Source of the DNA: Corynebacterium sputi DSM 45148
Lineage (GTDB): Bacteria; Actinomycetota; Actinomycetes; Mycobacteriales; Mycobacteriaceae
Assembly (NCBI RefSeq): GCF_000427865.1
Contig: NZ_ATYV01000009.1
Span: 1 to 64,000, forward strand
Direction: 5' to 3'
DNA length: 64,000 bases
In this document: positions 18,107 through 26,745 of the stretch, in pieces
Layout of the letters: each line of letters begins with the position of its first letter
How positions within the stretch are numbered: the first letter of the stretch is position 1
The notes under the pieces: generated by a model
Told to the model about the DNA's origin: nothing
Seen by the model: the letters and a program-made list of their open reading frames with translations, nothing else
Databases searched by the model: none
Position numbers and translations under genes: made by a program

Positions 18107-19645
18107 TTACCAGCCTCGGGAGCCGCCGCCTCCGGAGAAACCGCTAGAGAACGACGTGTTCGCTGAGGTAAAGGATGAGCCCGACCAGCTCGATGAGCCG
18201 GAACCTGATGAGGACTTGGCCAGGTCGGATTGGTGCCACGAGTTGATCATGTAGAAGGGGATATAGGAGCCGTATCCGGTGCCGGGACTCCAGTCTGAGT
18301 CGTAGAGGCAGGGTGTTTTGCGTTCGGTGGTTTTCCTGACGGACTTGAGATCGCGTTCCACTCCGACCAGGGCAGTGGAGTAATCGTCGATCAGGTCGGC
18401 GTAGAAGTCCATGAAGTCTGGGTCGGCTTTGCCGGAGTCAAGGATGGCGACTCGGGAGTCGATTCGTTCGAGGAGATCCTGAAGTGACTCGTCCAGGGTC
18501 TTGTTCCATGAGCGGATTTTGTGTCGCGCATCGGTGATGTCCTTCCGCAATAGCCTCAACTGGCGCCGGCGCATGTCGGTGTCACCGTGCTCCATGTCGT
18601 AGATGATGTCGATGTTGTCCTCTGCAGTTTCCATCTGTGTGACGGTCAGCTCCGCCTGCTTCAGCTGCTGTGATGAGCGCAAGAATGTCCACACTGATGA
18701 GTCCTGGGTGAGGTCGGAGATGGGAGGTGTGGAGAGGGCGTCGTTAAGCGAGAGGAAGCGGGTGCGCACGTCATGCCATTGGGCGCGAAGCGCTTCATTG
18801 GCGATGGGAGAGGTCAGCGAATGCGCGCGGATATTGATCGCATCAAGGCGCTGTGCGACGCCCCCGTACTCCTCCTGTACCTTCAGGAAGTTCTCGCGGG
18901 CCTCGATGCCGGTCTTCTTTCGATTGCGGAAAACCAGGAAGGCGCCCAGCCCGCCGAGGGCAGCGATTGCGCCGAGGAGGAGCTTTTGCCAAAGGGGCAT
19001 TGGCGGCCCGGATGGATCCGCGGCGGCTGCGGCACCTTCGTAGAGGTCGATGGCGATACGACCGTCCCGGAGGGGATTCACCATCTGCTCCAGGATGTGG
19101 TCCAGGCGGCGCTCGTCATAAATATTGAGAGTGGAGCAGACGTCATTTCCGCAGTAAATGCCGTTGCGGCGGGGCATCATATTGACCGCGACGATCAACT
19201 CGCCTTGTGCGAAAGCATTCTCAAGAATCCAGCCTGGGTGATTCTCACGGAGATATATCTCGACAGTGTCATTGAGGTTTCGCAGCAGTGCGTCGATGCT
19301 CTCAGCGGTGGGTCCCCTGGTTTCGAACGTTAGGTAGCGAACTGCTTGGACCTCTGGCGGGAAGTCCAGCGCTTGGGTGTCGGCTTAGAGGTTGGCCACG
19401 TCCTCGTCAGAGAGGCGCTTGGCCATGTCGATGACGGTGACGTCGATAGCGCCAATTGCGGTGGAGCCAACCTGTTTTTCGACTTGTTCCTCGACGTTGG
19501 TGGCCTGGGCAAAAGCAGGCCACCCAATGGCGATAAGCGCGGCCACGAGCATGGCCGATACAAAGGCGATTGCTCCGATGACGAATGCTGCGAACGGTGC
19601 AGCATGTGCCGGAGGATGGGGCGGGGACGAATTCTCCGGGCCCAT
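18107..19645 (-). pseudogene. DUF5129-type TPM-like membrane protein, interrupted by an in-frame stop
   Basis: Reading from ATG 19645 gives an N-terminal membrane helix and VTVIDMAKRLSDEDVANL, then TAA at 19385-19387. The same frame then continues without another stop to 18107, ending in a Gly/Ser-rich tail (SGGGGSRGW). The upstream-encoded paralog (19716-21176) aligns throughout; where it has LQADTYSL this copy has L-stop-ADTQAL, so one C-to-T change in a CAA codon explains the break. Full length would be about 512 residues. Features downstream are YCGNDVC, a helix at about LWQKLLLGAIAALGGLGAFL and coiled-coil-like segments. A shorter product could start at ATG 19198, but it would lack a signal sequence. 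Family function unknown. Confidence 0.75.
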
Positions 19646-19715
19646 GCACCAAGTTTATCGGCGTTCGTGCAGGTCTAGAGGGTGAATCTGCAGCGCACCG
19701 GGGGCAGAGGCTCGG

Positions 19716-21176
19716 CTACCAAGAGCCGGAGGCGCCTCCACCTGAGAATCCACTGGAGAAGGACGTGTTCGCGGAAGAGGAGCTGGCGGCCTGAGCAGCA
19801 CTGACGTCGGCCGCATGCCAAGTGCTGATCATGTAATACGGCACGAACGCGTTGTAGCCGGTGCCCGGTCGCCAGTTGGAGTCGTAGATCGTCGGGGCAG
19901 TCCGTTCGGTGGTTTCCTCGACGTCCTTCATATGGGACGCGACGCCGTCGAGGGCAGTGGAATAGTCGTCCAGAAGCCGGGCGTAGAAGTTCATGAACTC
20001 CGGATCGGCAATGTCAGCCTCGTCGATGCGGGCGATGAGGTCGGTGAGGATTTCATCCAGAACAGAGTCTTTGTCGTTGATCTCGACACGGGCCTCGGAA
20101 ATGTCCTTCCGCAGGGAGGTCAGTTCTCGGCGGCGGGTGTCGGCGTCGCCGTGCTCCATCTCGTAGAGGGTGTCGATGTTTTTCTCGGCCGTCTCCATCT
20201 GCGTGACCGTGGTGTCGGCTTCCTCCAGTGCACCTGCGGCTTTGCGGAACTCCTTGTCTGAGGAGTCGTGAGTGAGTGTGGAGATGGGAGGTGTGGAGAA
20301 GGCGTCGTTAAGCGAAAGGAAGCGGGTGCGCACATCGTCCCACTGCTCGCGCAGCGAGTCATTCGCCAACGGCGAGGTAAGCGAATGGGCGCGAACGTTG
20401 ATGGCGTCCAGGCGAGTGGCGGACTCGCCGTACTCGCGCTGCACGCGATCGAAACGCTCCCGGGCTGCGGCGGCCTTGTCCTTCATGGACTTGCGAGAGA
20501 AAAACGCGATGATCGAGGCAGCGCCGGCGAGAATGGCTCCGATGATCGCGATGACCAGGCCCTTTACCCACCCCGGGGTCGGCTCGTCGATCTGGCGGAC
20601 GTCAGGGTTCGCAGCAGCGGCGGCACCTTCATAGAGACCGATTGCGATGCGGCCGTCTTGGAGGGGGCTGACCATCTGCTCGAGGATGCCGTCCTGGCGG
20701 CCCTCCCCGTAGAAGTCAATGGCCGAGCACACATCGTTGCCGCAGTACACGCCATTGCGGTGCGGATCCATGCCGACCGCAACGATCAACTCGCCGGGAG
20801 TGAAGGCATTCTCGGTGATCCAGTCCGGATGTTCGGCGCGGAGGTAGTTCTCGACGGTGTCGTTGAGGTTGTCGTCGTTGTCATCAAAGACGATGTACCG
20901 GACGGCTTTGACCTGTTCAGGGAAGGAGAGGGAGTAAGTGTCGGCTTGGAGGGCGATTTCGTCGTCGTCCGACAGCTCCTCTGCCATGTCAATGACGGTG
21001 ACCTCCTCCGGGTCGGTCACCTCCATCACGTCCTGAGCCTGTGGATTCCCGGTCGTCTGAGCACTAGCCTGAGCCGACCACGCGAGCGCGGTGAAGGCGC
21101 CGATCACAATCGTGAGAAGCACGATGAGGACCGAGCGGATCGATATGCGGGACGAGGACAGTGTCGCCGGATACAT
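19716..21176 (-). CDS. DUF5129-type membrane protein (TPM-like extracytoplasmic domain)
   Basis: A 486-residue protein, intact paralog of the neighbouring interrupted gene. A signal peptide covers about 1-40 (ending near SAQASAQ). An extracytoplasmic TPM-like domain at about 55-200 has EVTVIDMAEELSDDDE and YCGNDVC, whose two cysteines could form a disulfide. A transmembrane helix is at about 208-235 (WVKGLVIAIIGAILAGAASIIAFF), followed by a large helical cytoplasmic part and a Ser/Gly tail (FSSGFSGGGASGSW) like that of other TPM-domain proteins. I assign it to DUF5129 from memory of corynebacterial proteins. Role unknown. TAGCCT lies six bases before ATG 21176. Confidence 0.72.
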   Translation of the reverse strand: MYPATLSSSRISIRSVLIVLLTIVIGAFTALAWSAQASAQTTGNPQAQDVMEVTDPEEVTVIDMAEELSDDDEIALQADTYSLSFPEQVKAVRYIVFDDNDDNLNDTVENYLRAEHPDWITENAFTPGELIVAVGMDPHRNGVYCGNDVCSAIDFYGEGRQDGILEQMVSPLQDGRIAIGLYEGAAAAANPDVRQIDEPTPGWVKGLVIAIIGAILAGAASIIAFFSRKSMKDKAAAARERFDRVQREYGESATRLDAINVRAHSLTSPLANDSLREQWDDVRTRFLSLNDAFSTPPISTLTHDSSDKEFRKAAGALEEADTTVTQMETAEKNIDTLYEMEHGDADTRRRELTSLRKDISEARVEINDKDSVLDEILTDLIARIDEADIADPEFMNFYARLLDDYSTALDGVASHMKDVEETTERTAPTIYDSNWRPGTGYNAFVPYYMISTWHAADVSAAQAASSSSANTSFSSGFSGGGASGSW

Positions 21177-21182
21177 GGGTCA

Positions 21183-21188
21183 AGGCTA
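21183..21188 (-). promoter_or_regulatory. -10 hexamer of the DUF5129-type gene
   Basis: TAGCCT six bases before ATG 21176; leaderless start predicted. Divergent from the lipoprotein gene at 21215. Confidence 0.5.
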
Positions 21189-21214
21189 CCGGCGGACTGT
21201 GTTTGGATGGAAGC

Positions 21215-21748
21215 ATGGCACAGCATGGTGTTCTTATCCGCAGGTCACTCATTGGAGCAGTCGCGGCTATTTCCGTTGCGGGTTTAGCCGGATGTGGCGA
21301 GGGATGGGATGTTCCGGAACCTCCGCAGGTGACGTCCTCGGCCACCGCCACACAGCAGGATCCCGGGGCCGCCGGTCCAGTCAGCCCGGTGGAGCAACCT
21401 GAGATGGAAGGGGTTCCGATTGAGGATCTTCCGCCGTATGAGGGGTGGGGGTCGATGGATGAGGCCGTCGGGAGCCTGAACGAGTTGGGCATCGCGTGCC
21501 AGCAGCTCGACGACGTTGCTGGGGTCGACCCGAACACCCAGATGGCGATGTGCGAACCGGTCGCCGTGCTCTCCTATGACATCTCACTAGAGAGTTTCGA
21601 GACCGCCCTCACCACTCTGGAAGACGAAACACCGCAGTATCGCGTGGTGGCTGATGGCGACTGGATCCTCGCCTGCGAAGCAGCGTTCCCCGGTGCGTGC
21701 CAACGAGTCTCGGAGTACACCGGAGTCAGCGTGACCCAGATGGGGTGA
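21215..21748 (+). CDS. secreted lipoprotein, paralog 1
   Basis: A 177-residue lipoprotein. The signal peptide ends in the lipobox VAGLAGC, so the cysteine near residue 26 would be lipidated and the protein anchored to the outer face of the membrane. A Pro/Thr/Gln-rich linker is followed by a globular domain with YEGWGSMDEAVGSLNELGIAC, CEPVAVLSYD, DWILACEAAFPGACQ and VSEYTG. Four cysteines suggest two disulfides. The same domain recurs in the lipoprotein at 23626-24234, with the acyl-CoA ligase gene between. Function unknown. ATG 21215 is preferred because it gives a normal signal peptide; upstream codons would overlap the divergent gene. Confidence 0.75.
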   Translation: MAQHGVLIRRSLIGAVAAISVAGLAGCGEGWDVPEPPQVTSSATATQQDPGAAGPVSPVEQPEMEGVPIEDLPPYEGWGSMDEAVGSLNELGIACQQLDDVAGVDPNTQMAMCEPVAVLSYDISLESFETALTTLEDETPQYRVVADGDWILACEAAFPGACQRVSEYTGVSVTQMG

Positions 21749-21827
21749 TCCGGCGTATGTCTGACGAAGGAACTAATTCCGTCGTAGATTGCCAGTAGCG
21801 CCACACGCACACGATGAAGAGGATTCA

Positions 21828-23540
21828 ATGACTGACAGCAGTGACAACACCCAGGGCCGTCCGTGGCTCGACCAGTACCCCGACTGGACCAGCCCGACCC
21901 TGGATTACGGCGACCGCACGCTGGCCAGCGTTTTCGCTGAGGCGGTGCAGAAGTGGCCGGACCGCCCGGCGATGACCTTCTTCGGCACCACCATTACTTA
22001 CAAGGAGTACGGCGAGAGCGTCGATCAGACCGCCGCCGCGCTGCATGACCTGGGAGTGCGCAAGGGCGACAATGTTGCCATCGTCCTTCCGAACTGCCCG
22101 CAGGCGCTCATCAGTTTCTACGCCGTGCTGTCCCTGGGCGCTATCGCGACGCTGCACAACCCGCTGTACACCGCCCGTGAACTGGAAGTTCCGTTCAAGG
22201 ACCACGGCGCGAAGGTCGGCATCTTCTGGGACAAGGCCGTGGACAACGCCCGCGAACTGCGCACCGTCTCCCCGCTGGAGCACATCATCCCGGTGAACAT
22301 CACTAAGTCGATGCCGAAGGTCATGCAGTTCGCTTTGAAACTGCCGGTTCCGCAGTTGCGGGCCTCCCGCAAGAAGCTCAGTGGTGCGGCCCCTGGGTTT
22401 GTGGAGTGGGGGGATTTGGTGCGGGTTGCGTCGGGAAGCAAGGGAAGAGCCGTCATCGAGACGGCCGATGTGACCCCCAACGACGGAGCCATCGTGCTCT
22501 ACACATCTGGCACCACCGGAACGCCCAAGGGTGCGCTGCTGACCCACCGAAACTTGGTCGCGAACATCCTGCAGGGCCTGGAATGGGTGCCGGGCCTGGG
22601 CGAGCACGAGGAGCCGGAGCGGATGCTCGCCGCGCTGCCGATTTTCCATGCGTACGGCCTGACCATGAACATCACGCTCGGTCCGCTGATCGGCGGCACC
22701 GTTCTGCTGATGCCCGCGCCAGAGAAGCCGCTGCTGGCGAAGGCGATGAAGAAGCAGAAGCCGACGTGGATCCCCGGTGTTCCCACGCTGTATCAGACCA
22801 TCATGGGCCTCGCCGAGGAGCAGAACTTCCCGATCACCGGTGTGCGGGCATCCTTCTCTGGTGCCTCCGGACTGCCGGTGGAGGTGGTGCGCCGTTGGGA
22901 GAACCTCACCGGTGGCCTGTTGGTGGAGGGCTATGGCCTGACCGAGACGGCCCCGGTAGTTCTGGGCAACCCCATGAGCGAGGCGCGTCGCCCGGGATAC
23001 GTGGGCGTGCCGTTCCCGGACACTGAGGTGAAGATCGTCAGCGAGGACGACCCGACGAAGGACCTGCCTCACGGTGAGGCCGGCGAGCTTGTGGTTCGTG
23101 GCCCGCAGGTTTTCGGTGGTTACCTGAACCGCCCTGATGCCAACGAGAAGTCCTTCGTCGACGGCTGGTTCCGTACCGGCGACATGGCCGTGATGGAGCC
23201 CGATGGTTTCGTCAAAATCGTCTCGCGTATCAAGGAAATGATCGTGACCGGCGGTTTCAACGTGTATCCCAGCGAGGTCGAGGCCGTACTGTCCGAGCAC
23301 CACTCCATTAAGCAGGTCGCCGTGGTGGGTCTGCCGCGCGATGACGGCTCGGAGACCGTCGCCGCTGCCGTGGTCCTGGAAGAAGGCTCGTCGCTGGATC
23401 CGGAGGTGCTCAAGCAGCACGCGCGCGATGGCCTCGCCCGCTACAAGGTGCCCCGCGTCTACAAGGCGTTCACGGAGCTGTCGGCGGACCAGATGGGCAA
23501 GGTCAGGCGCGTAGAGGTGCGCGATCTGATGCTGGATTAG
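21828..23540 (+). CDS. long-chain fatty-acid-CoA ligase
   Basis: AMP-forming acyl-CoA synthetase that activates fatty acids for beta-oxidation or lipid synthesis. The 570-residue protein has the P-loop-like YTSGTTGTPKGALLTH near 224-239, GYGLTETAPVV near 366-376, and DGWFRTGDMAVME and KEMIVTGGFNVYPSEVE near the C-terminus. ATG 21828 follows AGAGGATTC. Element A runs through the codons for GFVEWGDLVRVASGSKG (22394-22439), a variable surface region between the N-terminal part and the P-loop. The flanking lipoprotein genes are paralogs of each other, so the ligase is nested in a duplicated context. FadD-type; a specific FadD number cannot be assigned. Confidence 0.92.
   Translation: MTDSSDNTQGRPWLDQYPDWTSPTLDYGDRTLASVFAEAVQKWPDRPAMTFFGTTITYKEYGESVDQTAAALHDLGVRKGDNVAIVLPNCPQALISFYAVLSLGAIATLHNPLYTARELEVPFKDHGAKVGIFWDKAVDNARELRTVSPLEHIIPVNITKSMPKVMQFALKLPVPQLRASRKKLSGAAPGFVEWGDLVRVASGSKGRAVIETADVTPNDGAIVLYTSGTTGTPKGALLTHRNLVANILQGLEWVPGLGEHEEPERMLAALPIFHAYGLTMNITLGPLIGGTVLLMPAPEKPLLAKAMKKQKPTWIPGVPTLYQTIMGLAEEQNFPITGVRASFSGASGLPVEVVRRWENLTGGLLVEGYGLTETAPVVLGNPMSEARRPGYVGVPFPDTEVKIVSEDDPTKDLPHGEAGELVVRGPQVFGGYLNRPDANEKSFVDGWFRTGDMAVMEPDGFVKIVSRIKEMIVTGGFNVYPSEVEAVLSEHHSIKQVAVVGLPRDDGSETVAAAVVLEEGSSLDPEVLKQHARDGLARYKVPRVYKAFTELSADQMGKVRRVEVRDLMLD
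22394..22439 (+). repeat. dispersed element A, copy 4 (inside acyl-CoA ligase)
   Basis: Tract 22394-22428 with a single C, core GCGTCGGGAAGC 22428-22439; read as ASGS here. Confidence 0.65.
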
Positions 23541-23557
23541 GGAGCGATTACACCCCC

Positions 23558-23599
23558 GCTTCCCGACGTCCCCATCTCTCACCCCACCACCTCACACAC
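23558..23599 (-). repeat. dispersed element A, copy 5 (downstream of acyl-CoA ligase)
   Basis: Core ACGTCGGGAAGC on the minus strand (23558-23569), then a 30-nt tract without C on that strand (23570-23599). Intergenic. Confidence 0.75.
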
Positions 23600-23625
23600 G
23601 GCGATTCACAGGTGTCTGTGATTGC

Positions 23626-24234
23626 ATGGGCCGCATGGCAGTTAACCGAATCTCTCTGATGAATAAGTCCGTGCGACGTGGGACTCTGTCCCGTGCGGGT
23701 CGTCCGGTGGCCGCCGGGGTCGCTGCGGTGGCCTCGATCGGACTGTTGGCCGCCTGCGGTGATGACGCTGCTAACAGTGCTGATGGCAACGTGAACACCG
23801 CTGCGGAAACCACCTCTGTGGAGAGCACTGACGACGACGCCGACGCTAATGCGGAGAGCAATGCCGACGCTGACGGTGGCGGCAATGCTGGCACGGATTC
23901 TGACGGCGATGCGGCCTACGCGGGCTGGGACACCATGGACGCGGCCATTTCGGGACTGGCCACCCAGGGCATCAACTGCGAGATCCCGGAGATTGACGGC
24001 CTCGACGAAGCCCTTCCCTTCGCCGTCTGCGCCCCGGACGGAATGTTGGCCTTCGACCTGACCGTTGCGGACTTCGAAGAGGTCATGGCGCAGGACGCGA
24101 CACAGGGCGAGGAGATCACGTTGGTCTCCGACGAGAATTGGATCTTCGCCTGCGACTCCACCGAATCCGCTGTGTGCGACGACGTTGCGGAGTACACCGG
24201 CGGCGAGATTCAGACCCTAGGAAACTCGGGGTAG
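23626..24234 (+). CDS. secreted lipoprotein, paralog 2
   Basis: A 202-residue lipoprotein with a basic N-region, a hydrophobic core and the lipobox GLLAAC. A long Asp/Ala/Asn-rich acidic linker precedes the globular domain. The domain matches the lipoprotein at 21215-21748: YAGWDTMDAAISGLATQGINC, CAPDGMLAFDL, NWIFACDSTESAVCD and VAEYTGG, with the same four cysteines. The start at 23626 is uncertain; ATG 23635 and ATG 23659 are in frame, and no clear ribosome-binding site helps. The next gene begins 4 bp after the stop, so they probably form an operon. Function unknown. Confidence 0.75.
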   Translation: MGRMAVNRISLMNKSVRRGTLSRAGRPVAAGVAAVASIGLLAACGDDAANSADGNVNTAAETTSVESTDDDADANAESNADADGGGNAGTDSDGDAAYAGWDTMDAAISGLATQGINCEIPEIDGLDEALPFAVCAPDGMLAFDLTVADFEEVMAQDATQGEEITLVSDENWIFACDSTESAVCDDVAEYTGGEIQTLGNSG

Positions 24235-24238
24235 TGCC

Positions 24239-24757
24239 ATGAGCGCGATCGATAATCTCCCGACCACTACAGCTGGGGCCCTCGCCTTCTTCGACGAGTG
24301 CGCCGCCACCTCCACGGAGGAGATGCTCGGGAATTGGCGTGGCACCGGCATGCACACCGGGCATCCGATGGACGGGCTCCTCGAGGCCACCGGCTGGCAC
24401 GGCAAACGATTCGACTCTGTTGATGATGTTTTCCCACTCATCTTTAAAGACCGCGGGGGTTTCTTCTCCGTCAACCCCGCGTTCTTGCCGCTGAAGCTCG
24501 CGAGTAAAACGAGCCACGATTTCCGACAAGGGCCCATTGTCCAGAAGGCCCGGCCGATGTTGCGGGCCTTATCAACGTCCCGGCCCAAGGCGCGCCTGCG
24601 CACCGTTGAGTACCGAGGCGTGGAGACCGCCACCATGATCTACGACGCTCTGCCCATCAACGACCACTTCCGCACCATCGACGCCAACACTCGCATCGGA
24701 GCCATGGACTTCCGTGGAAGCGAGGAGCCGTTCTTCTTCCTGCTGCACCGCGAGTGA
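24239..24757 (+). CDS. GXWXG/DUF4334 domain protein
   Basis: A 172-residue soluble protein. The N-terminal part has MLGNWRGTGMHTGHP (GXWXG-like motif) near 30-44 and GWHGKRF near 52-58. The C-terminal part has RLRTVEYRGVETATMIYDALPI and DHFRTID, matching DUF4334. These two domains usually occur together in actinobacteria and proteobacteria; the function is not established. It starts 4 bp after the lipoprotein stop, suggesting co-transcription, although no joint function is evident. Confidence 0.78.
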   Translation: MSAIDNLPTTTAGALAFFDECAATSTEEMLGNWRGTGMHTGHPMDGLLEATGWHGKRFDSVDDVFPLIFKDRGGFFSVNPAFLPLKLASKTSHDFRQGPIVQKARPMLRALSTSRPKARLRTVEYRGVETATMIYDALPINDHFRTIDANTRIGAMDFRGSEEPFFFLLHRE

Positions 24758-24864
24758 TTCTGGGACCTGAACTTGGATTAGGAAAACACCGGTAGCGGCC
24801 GATACCCTGCGCCCTGGCCCGGAAGTCCCGAGTCGGTTTCAATTCCGCAGAGGAGTTCCAGCTA

Positions 24865-26172
24865 GTGAGTTCGCAGGAGACGTCGAAAGCTTCGGAGTCA
24901 TCGCCCGGACCGTCGCGCCTGCGCAGGCTTGACCTGTCCCAGACTCTCCACGGAGGTCGACCTTTTCCTCGCCAGACGGAAATGGGCCGGCGGCGTCGGC
25001 CGATTGCAATGCTCGCCCTGGCTTTAGGTGCATTTGGCATCGGCACCACTGAATTTGTCTCGATGGGACTGTTGCCGCTGATTGCTGGCGACTTCGGGAT
25101 CACTGAATCTCAAGCCGGGCACGTCGTTACTGCCTATGCCCTCGGTGTTGTTATCGGCGCTCCACTCATCACAACGCTCACCGGCAGCATCCCCCGCAGG
25201 CGCCTAGTCATCCTATTGATGGCGGCGTTCATCATCGGAAATCTCCTGACGGTCTTCGCCAACTCCTACGAGGTCCTCATTCTTGCCCGGTTCATTGCCG
25301 GATTCCCGCACGGAGCTTATTTCGCCGTTGCGAACCTTATCGCCGCATCGATGGCTGACCCGGGCAAACGAGGTCAGGCTGTCGCGAGGATTTCGCTCGG
25401 GCTGGCGGTCGCAACTGTCATCGGTGTTCCGGCAGCACAATGGCTCGGACAATCACTTGGGTGGAACGTGGCTTATGGGCTGGTGGTGGTCATCGGCCTG
25501 TTGTGTATCGCTGGCCTTTGGCACGCGGTTCCACACATGACCCTCATGCCTGCCACCCGGCCCAGCACCGAGATCAGTGCCCTGGCCAACCCTCAGGTCT
25601 TGTTGTCATTCGCTGCTGCGTCTGTCGGCTTCGGTGGCATGTTCTGCGTCTACACCTACATTTCCTGGACCATGACCGACCGCGCCGGGCTTTCCGCTGA
25701 CCACATCTGGTTTGTGCTGATGGTCTACGGAATCGGAATGGTGGTGGGTAATTGGCTTGGTGGGCGTCTGGCAGACATCAACATCGAATGGGCCGTAGTT
25801 GGCGCCTTCGCCACCATGGCGCTGCTCTTGGTCGCTTTCTTTTTCGCCAGCACCAACGCGCCGTTGGCCATCGCCTTGTTCGGAATCCTCTCCATTGGCG
25901 GAGGCGTCCTCACCGTCAACATGCAGACCCGCTTCATGGACGTTGCCGGCAAAGCCCAGAATCTCGCCGCCTCGATGAATCAGGCAGCATTCAATATCGC
26001 TAATGGTGCAGGTGCCGCTGTCGGTGGCGCTGTCATCGCAGCCGGATTCAACTACGCCTACCCGGCATTAGCCGGTGCCGCCCTCGCCCTCGGAGGCCTG
26101 GTCATCTTCATCCCAGCAATGATCATGCGTCGCCGGCAGCTGCGCACTGAGACGCGCATCGACGTGGCCTAA
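24865..26172 (+). CDS. MFS transporter, DHA1/AraJ-like exporter, paralog 1
   Basis: A 435-residue major facilitator with twelve predicted membrane segments. After a roughly 45-residue soluble N-terminus it reads RRRRPIAMLALALGAFGIGTTEF, typical of the AraJ/YdhP drug- and sugar-efflux group. The motif-A-like loop is LTGSIPRRRLVI near residue 110. Substrate unknown. GTG 24865 follows AGGAG at 24851-24855. It is very similar to the next MFS gene along most of its length (for example both contain GQAVARISLGLA/GQAIARISLGLA and MDVAGKAQNLAASMNQAAFN), so they are tandem duplicates. Confidence 0.88.
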   Translation: MSSQETSKASESSPGPSRLRRLDLSQTLHGGRPFPRQTEMGRRRRPIAMLALALGAFGIGTTEFVSMGLLPLIAGDFGITESQAGHVVTAYALGVVIGAPLITTLTGSIPRRRLVILLMAAFIIGNLLTVFANSYEVLILARFIAGFPHGAYFAVANLIAASMADPGKRGQAVARISLGLAVATVIGVPAAQWLGQSLGWNVAYGLVVVIGLLCIAGLWHAVPHMTLMPATRPSTEISALANPQVLLSFAAASVGFGGMFCVYTYISWTMTDRAGLSADHIWFVLMVYGIGMVVGNWLGGRLADINIEWAVVGAFATMALLLVAFFFASTNAPLAIALFGILSIGGGVLTVNMQTRFMDVAGKAQNLAASMNQAAFNIANGAGAAVGGAVIAAGFNYAYPALAGAALALGGLVIFIPAMIMRRRQLRTETRIDVA

Positions 26173-26183
26173 CTACAGGACAC

Positions 26184-26227
26184 GCTTCCCGACGTTCACC
26201 TCCACCACCCACCTCTCCACTCCCATC
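26184..26227 (-). repeat. dispersed element A, copy 6 (downstream of MFS 1)
   Basis: Core ACGTCGGGAAGC on the minus strand (26184-26195), followed by a 32-nt C-free tract on that strand (26196-26227). Confidence 0.75.
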
Positions 26228-26294
26228 GCATGCACTTTTATGGCGGGATTGGGCCTAGCGGGTGGGACGGGTCTTAGCCAGGTGGTGTCATCTC

Positions 26295-26318
26295 GGCAGG
26301 TTGGCACCTGCACCTGCC
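26295..26318. repeat. dispersed element B, copy 2
   Basis: GGCAGGT (26295-26301) is inverted as ACCTGCC (26312-26318), enclosing GTTGGCACCTGC. Confidence 0.5.
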
Positions 26319-26397
26319 AGCGCGGCGCGAGACACTGATCGCTGCAGCCCGTAACGAACTCCGGTGCCCGCCAATGAGCGCTTCACCCTCAAAGGGG

Positions 26398-26409
26398 GTG
26401 GCACCTGCG
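26398..26409 (+). repeat. dispersed element B, partial copy 3
   Basis: GTGGCACCTGCG; half-site only. Confidence 0.3.
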
Positions 26410-26433
26410 GGGTATCCGCTCGAACTAGCGGAC

Positions 26434-26445
26434 ATCGGCACCTGT
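26434..26445 (+). repeat. dispersed element B, partial copy 4
   Basis: ATCGGCACCTGTG; half-site only, imperfect. Confidence 0.25.
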
Positions 26446-26745
26446 GTTGACGTGATTTTGGGAGAAATCAGCGGTCCACAGATCGGGGTAGGGGTTTTGG
26501 GGGTGAATCTCGGGTGTAGTGAGGATCACTGTGAAAACTTGGCGAAAAAGGCCTTCTCACGTTGAGTTCATCGATCAAGAGGTCTACTAATGGGGACTTC
26601 ACGAAGCGACGTTCCGGAAATCAACTTGACATTTCCCACCGGAACAGACCGTGACCGTGGTGACGCGACACCGATGCGCCGCCCTTCCTGATTCGATTCC
26701 CGCACCAGGGGAGCCGCCCCGCAATTCTCACGGAGAGACCGCCTC

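Larger units (their letters stand above)
26228..26745. other. main part of the 573-bp MFS1-MFS2 intergenic region
   Basis: Holds three element B-like copies (26295-26447) and, nearer the second gene, GTTCCGG (26611-26617) inverted as CCGGAAC (26639-26645) around a TTGACA (26626-26631) that may be a -35. No good -10 is seen at 17 bp. A 63-codon frame (26374-26565) lacks any family resemblance and is not called. The length suggests regulated expression of MFS 2. Confidence 0.45.

Noticed and set aside
20268..21287. 339-codon plus-strand frame opposite the DUF5129 gene
   Set aside because: Shadow; the minus-strand protein has a signal peptide and a paralog.
21825..23582. 585-codon minus-strand frame opposite the acyl-CoA ligase
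   Set aside because: Shadow frame; the plus-strand ligase has all catalytic motifs.
26374..26565. 63-codon plus-strand frame in the MFS intergenic region
   Set aside because: No ribosome-binding site or family signal; overlaps element B-like repeats.
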